Part shown: piece by piece, positions 23,282 to 26,684 of the stretch | How the letters are laid out: each line of letters starts with the position of its first letter | Position numbering within the stretch: position 1 is the stretch's first letter | From: JAUREX01 sp044356825 | Lineage (GTDB): Bacteria > Pseudomonadota > Alphaproteobacteria > Rhodobacterales > Rhodobacteraceae | Assembly (NCBI GenBank): GCA_044356825.1 | Contig: JBIKVM010000016.1 | Span: 1-26,684, forward strand | DNA length: 26,684 nt | Direction: 5' to 3' | The notes under the pieces: generated by a model | The model's database searches: none | What the model saw: only the letters and a program-made list of their open reading frames with translations | What the model was told of the DNA's origin: nothing | Position numbers and translations under genes: made by a program

Positions 23282-24550
23282 ATGTCACTTCTGGTCATGA
23301 AATTCGGCGGCACCTCGGTCGCGGACCTCGACCGGATCGCGAACGCCGCGGCGAAGGTTCAGGCCGAGGTCACGCGCGGCCACAACGTGATCGTCATCGT
23401 CTCGGCCATGTCGGGCAAGACGAACGAGCTTGTCAAATGGGTCTCGGACACCTCGACCTTCTATGACGCGCGCGAATACGACGCCGTCGTCGCCTCGGGC
23501 GAGAATGTGACCGCCGGCCTCATGGCGCTGCGCCTGCAGGAGATGGGCATCCCCGCCCGCAGTTGGCAGGGCTGGCAGGTGCCGATCCTGACCACGAGCC
23601 AGCACGGCGCCGCGCGCTTCATCGACATCCCGCGCACCAACATCGAGCAGAAATTCGCCGAGGGCATGAAGGTCGCCGTCGTCGCGGGTTTCCAGGGCCT
23701 CAGCCCCGAGAACCGGATCACCACGCTCGGCCGCGGCGGGTCGGACACGACCGCGGTCGCCTTCGCCGCCGCCTTCGACGCCGTGCGCTGCGACATCTAC
23801 ACCGATGTCGACGGCGTCTACACGACCGATCCGCGCATCACCAAGAAGGCGCGCAAGCTCGACCGCATCAGCTACGAGGAGATGCTCGAACTCGCGAGCC
23901 TCGGGGCCAAGGTGCTCCAGACCCGCTCGGTCGAGCTTGCCATGCGCTACAAGGTGCGGCTGAGGGTGCTGTCATCGTTCGAAGAGGTCACCGAGACATC
24001 CGGCACGCTTGTCTGCGCCGAGGAGGAAATCATGGAATCAAAGGCCGTCGTCGGCGTCGCCCATTCGCGCGAGGAAGCCAAGATCACCCTCTTCACCATC
24101 GAGGACCGCCCCGGCATCGCCGCGGCGATCTTCGGGCCGCTGGCCGAGGCGGGCGTCAATGTCGACATGATCGTGCAGAACATCTCGGAAAAGGACTATG
24201 ACGAGGCCCACCCCGGCGCCGTCACCGACATGACCTTTTCCTGCCCGATCGACCAGGTGCCGCGCGCCCGCCGCGCGATGGAAGAGGCGCGCGCCAAGGG
24301 CGCGATCAACTACGACGACCTCATCATCGACGACGAGGTGGCGAAGGTCTCGGTCGTGGGCATCGGGATGCGCAGCCACACGGGCGTCGCCGCGCGGATG
24401 TTCACGACGCTCGCGCGCGAGGGGATCAACATCAAGGTGATCTCCACCTCCGAGATCAAGATTTCCGTGCTGATCGACCGGAAATACATGGAACTCGCGG
24501 TGCAGGCGCTGCATGATGCCTTCGCGCTCGAAGGAACGGGCAGGCCGTAG
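23282..24550 (+). CDS. lysC: Aspartate kinase
   Basis: A 422-residue enzyme that phosphorylates aspartate, the first step to lysine, threonine and methionine. The kinase domain opens MSLLVMKFGGTSVAD (K7 in the nucleotide site) and includes VVSAMSGKTNEL-type sequence, ASGENV, LGRGGSDTTAVAFA and YTDVDGVYTTDPR. Two ACT domains follow at about 262-335 and 343-415 (ITLFTIEDRPGIAAAIF; VSVVGIGMRSHTGVAARMF), the site of feedback inhibition. The length matches the alpha subunit of the Bacillus/Corynebacterium-type alpha2beta2 enzymes, and an internal start is present (see 24032). The ATG at 23282 has a GGGACGG-like upstream sequence, which is weak. It is followed by ptsP after 38 bases. Confidence 0.97.
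   Translation: MSLLVMKFGGTSVADLDRIANAAAKVQAEVTRGHNVIVIVSAMSGKTNELVKWVSDTSTFYDAREYDAVVASGENVTAGLMALRLQEMGIPARSWQGWQVPILTTSQHGAARFIDIPRTNIEQKFAEGMKVAVVAGFQGLSPENRITTLGRGGSDTTAVAFAAAFDAVRCDIYTDVDGVYTTDPRITKKARKLDRISYEEMLELASLGAKVLQTRSVELAMRYKVRLRVLSSFEEVTETSGTLVCAEEEIMESKAVVGVAHSREEAKITLFTIEDRPGIAAAIFGPLAEAGVNVDMIVQNISEKDYDEAHPGAVTDMTFSCPIDQVPRARRAMEEARAKGAINYDDLIIDDEVAKVSVVGIGMRSHTGVAARMFTTLAREGINIKVISTSEIKISVLIDRKYMELAVQALHDAFALEGTGRP
24021..24550 (+). promoter_or_regulatory. Internal ribosome binding site and start for an aspartate kinase beta subunit
   Basis: AGGAGG at 24021-24026 is followed after five bases by an in-frame ATG at 24032-24034 (Met251). The 172-residue product begins MESKAVVGVAHSREEAKITLF and contains only the two ACT domains. 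In Corynebacterium glutamicum and Bacillus, the beta subunit is made from an internal start at the same place. This internal site is stronger than the one ahead of the full-length gene. The sequence is clear; actual use is inferred. Confidence 0.6.
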
Positions 24551-24560
24551 GGGCCACCGG

Positions 24561-24577
24561 GCGGGCGCGACGCCCGC
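24561..24577 (+). other. Hairpin between lysC and ptsP
   Basis: GCGGGCG and CGCCCGC pair perfectly (7 bp, 3-base loop) and end directly at the GGAGG (24578-24582) of ptsP. No T-run follows. It may limit translation or act as a weak terminator between the two genes. Confidence 0.4.
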
Positions 24578-24588
24578 GGAGGCAGCCG

Positions 24589-26684
24589 ATGCCGGAGCGC
24601 AGCGAAAGCGAGAGCCGCAAGCTTCTGCGACGCCTGCGCGACACGCTCGCGGCGGGCGCCGAGGGGCAGGCCCGGCTTGACCGGATCGTGCGCCTCATCG
24701 CGCAGTCGATGGGCACCGAGGTCTGTTCGATCTACCTCTTCCGCGATCCCGAGACGCTCGAGCTCTGCGCGACCGAGGGCCTGCGGGCCGCGGCCGTCCA
24801 CAAGACGCGGCTGAAGCTCGGCGAGGGGCTCGTGGGGCGCGTCGCGCGTTCGGCGGCACCCGTCAACACCGGCAACGCGCCCGCCGAAAAAGGCTTTCGC
24901 TACATGCCCGAAACGGGGGAAGAGATCTATTCCTCCTTCCTCGGCGTCCCGATCCGGCGGGTGGGCGAGCGGCTCGGGGTGCTGGTCGTGCAGTCGCGCC
25001 AGGCCCGCGTCTATTCCGACGACGAGGTTTACGGCCTCGAGGTCGTGGCCATGGTGCTGGCCGAGATGACCGAGCTTGGCGCCTTCGTGGGCGCGGGCGA
25101 CAGCTTCGGCGTGCTGCACAAGCGCCCCGTCACGCTCCGCGGCGGCACGGGGCAGGAGGGCACGGCCGAGGGCCATGTCTGGCTGCACGAGCCGCGCGTC
25201 GTGGTGACGAACCCCGTCGCCGACGACCCCGTGCGCGAGACCGAGCGGCTGCGCGCCGCCGTCCAGCAGTTGCGCGTCTCGGTCGATGACCTCCTTTCGG
25301 CTCCGACGCTCGACAAGGACCAGCGGCAGGTGCTCGAGGCTTACCGGATGTTCGCCCATTCGCGCGGCTGGGCGCGGCGGATGGAGGAGGACATCGCGCG
25401 CGGCCTCTCGGCCGAGGCGGCGGTCGAGAAGGAGCAGTCCGCCGCGCGCGCCCGCTTCGAGCAGGTGCCCGACGCCTATCTGCGCGACCGGCTGCACGAC
25501 ATCGACGATCTTTCCTATCGCCTCCTGCGGATCCTGACCGGGCAGGGCCGCGACACCGGCGCGCAGATGCCGCCCGACCCGGTGCTGGTCGCCCGCAACA
25601 TCGGCCCGGCGGACCTGCTCGACTACGGGCGCAAGCTGCGCGGCGTCGTGCTCGAGGAGGGCTCGGTCGGCAGCCACGCCGCGATCGTGGCGCGCGCGCT
25701 CGCGATCCCGCTCGTCATCCACGCCAAGGACGCCACCGCCGAGGCGCTGAACGGCGACCGCATCCTTGTCGATGGCGACGAGGGGCTCGTCCACCTGCGG
25801 CCCGAGGATTCGGTGGCGGCTGCCTTCGGCGACAAGATCGCGATGCGCGCCGCCGCGCAGGAACGCTACGGCGCGCTGCGCGATCTGCCGGCGACGGCGC
25901 TGTGCGGCACCACCGTTTCGCTGCGGATGAACGCAGGCCTGATGGCCGATCTGCCCTCGCTTGCGGGGTCGGGGGCGGATGGGGTGGGCCTGTTCCGGAC
26001 CGAGTTGCAATTCCTAATCCGGACGGCCGTGCCGCGGCGCAGCGAGCTTGCCGCGATCTATGCTCGCGTAATGGATGCCGCGCGGGGGCGCGAGGTTGTC
26101 TTTCGCACACTCGACATCGGCTCGGACAAGGTGCTGCCCTTCATGAAACCCGAGGACGAGCCGAACCCGGCGATGGGCTGGCGGGCGATCCGGGTCGGGC
26201 TTGATCGGCCGGGGATGCTACGGATGCAGTTGCAGGCGCTGATCCGGGCCGCCGGGGGAAGGCCGCTGTCGGTGATGTTCCCCTTCGTTGCGCAGCCTTC
26301 GGAATTCCACGCCGCGCGCGAGATGCTTCTGACCGAGGTCGAGCGCGAAGCCGCGCGCGGCCGTCTCCGCCCGGCCGAGCTGCGGATCGGCACCATGCTT
26401 GAGACCCCCTCGCTGGCCTTCGCGCCGCGAAGCTTCTTCGAGGCGAGCGATTTCGTCTCGATCGGGGGCAACGACCTCAAGCAGTTCTTCTTTGCCGCCG
26501 ACCGCGAGAACGAGCGCGTGCGGCGGCGCTATGACACCCTCGATCCGGCCTACTTGGTTTTTCTCTCGCGCATCGTCGAGCGCTGCACGGAAACCGCCAC
26601 GCCGCTGTCGTTTTGCGGCGAGGATGCCGGCCGCCCGCTCGAGGCAGTGGCCTTCGCGGCCCTCGGGGTGAGGACGCTGTCGAT
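24589..26684 (+). CDS. ptsP: Phosphoenolpyruvate-protein phosphotransferase EI-Ntr, 3' end outside window
   Basis: At least 698 codons of the nitrogen-branch PTS enzyme I, which passes phosphate from PEP to NPr. An N-terminal GAF domain (about residues 20-160, MGTEVCSIYLF) is the mark of PtsP versus the sugar enzyme PtsI. The EI N-domain follows, with the phospho-histidine at H363 in GSVGSHAAIVARALAIPLV. The PEP-binding barrel shows VGLFRTELQFL, FRTLDIGSDKVLPF, NPAMGWRAIR, SIGGNDLKQFFFAADREN and C676 in FCGEDAG. The usual length is about 745-755, so some 50 residues are lost at the right edge. GGAGG seven bases upstream supports the ATG at 24589. The lysC-ptsP order is common in alphaproteobacteria (recalled). 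Confidence 0.96.
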   Translation, partial: MPERSESESRKLLRRLRDTLAAGAEGQARLDRIVRLIAQSMGTEVCSIYLFRDPETLELCATEGLRAAAVHKTRLKLGEGLVGRVARSAAPVNTGNAPAEKGFRYMPETGEEIYSSFLGVPIRRVGERLGVLVVQSRQARVYSDDEVYGLEVVAMVLAEMTELGAFVGAGDSFGVLHKRPVTLRGGTGQEGTAEGHVWLHEPRVVVTNPVADDPVRETERLRAAVQQLRVSVDDLLSAPTLDKDQRQVLEAYRMFAHSRGWARRMEEDIARGLSAEAAVEKEQSAARARFEQVPDAYLRDRLHDIDDLSYRLLRILTGQGRDTGAQMPPDPVLVARNIGPADLLDYGRKLRGVVLEEGSVGSHAAIVARALAIPLVIHAKDATAEALNGDRILVDGDEGLVHLRPEDSVAAAFGDKIAMRAAAQERYGALRDLPATALCGTTVSLRMNAGLMADLPSLAGSGADGVGLFRTELQFLIRTAVPRRSELAAIYARVMDAARGREVVFRTLDIGSDKVLPFMKPEDEPNPAMGWRAIRVGLDRPGMLRMQLQALIRAAGGRPLSVMFPFVAQPSEFHAAREMLLTEVEREAARGRLRPAELRIGTMLETPSLAFAPRSFFEASDFVSIGGNDLKQFFFAADRENERVRRRYDTLDPAYLVFLSRIVERCTETATPLSFCGEDAGRPLEAVAFAALGVRTLS

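Noticed and set aside
1..26684. CRISPR array, prophage, toxin-antitoxin or defence cluster
   Set aside because: No regularly spaced repeats, integrase, capsid, nuclease or toxin motifs were found. Most genes are housekeeping or single-family accessory genes.

Overview
The window looks like chromosomal DNA of a high-GC alphaproteobacterium, most likely Rhodobacterales (Rhodobacteraceae/Paracoccaceae). The basis is recalled family resemblance: the UPF0262 / low-molecular-weight phosphatase pair, a 441-residue GluRS, the HExxHH 'DUF1025' metallopeptidase, DUF1178, an ECF sigma factor with a DUF1109/NrsF anti-sigma factor, and lysC followed by ptsP. Coding density is very high. No stretch over 300 bases lacks a gene; the two largest gaps are 281 and 273 bases. 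I saw no tRNA, rRNA, CRISPR array, insertion sequence or phage gene.

Layout. (1) Positions 1-9653, all on the minus strand: ornithine/lysine-type decarboxylase, an orphan molybdenum hydroxylase large subunit (XDH/CoxL family, form-II loop), a secreted protein with two tandem LamG-like modules, a PAPS-dependent sulfotransferase, UPF0262, a low-molecular-weight phosphatase, a voltage-gated potassium channel, and the start of a peptide-type ABC solute-binding protein that runs off the left edge. This is the most accessory part. (2) Positions 9935-14561, plus strand: valS and prfC, two translation genes. valS carries an in-frame, AT-rich patch of about 250 bases in its CP2 region. (3) Positions 14564-17761: convergent and divergent pairs (desaturase/cupin, cupin/metallopeptidase, metallopeptidase/gltX, gltX/thpR) packed with 2-3 base gaps between stop codons. 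(4) Positions 17765-19955, minus strand: a translationally coupled operon of periplasmic glutathione peroxidase, HDAC-family deacetylase and thpR. The deacetylase seems to start at a CTG that overlaps the peroxidase stop. (5) Positions 20089-21786: a Nudix hydrolase converging on an ECF sigma/NrsF anti-sigma pair. (6) Positions 22060-26684, plus strand: DUF1178, an SDR oxidoreductase, lysC (with a strong internal start for a beta subunit) and ptsP (EI-Ntr), which runs off the right edge.

I did not find a clearly new multi-gene system. The observations most worth checking are the foreign-looking patch inside valS, the CTG start of the deacetylase, the internal ribosome binding site in lysC, the recently duplicated LamG module next to a sulfotransferase, the lone CoxL-type subunit behind a 14-bp hairpin, and the strong depletion of CTAG, whose few survivors lie at stop codons and promoter-like sites. 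Motif readings and coordinates were made by eye; family names come from recall and no database search was run.
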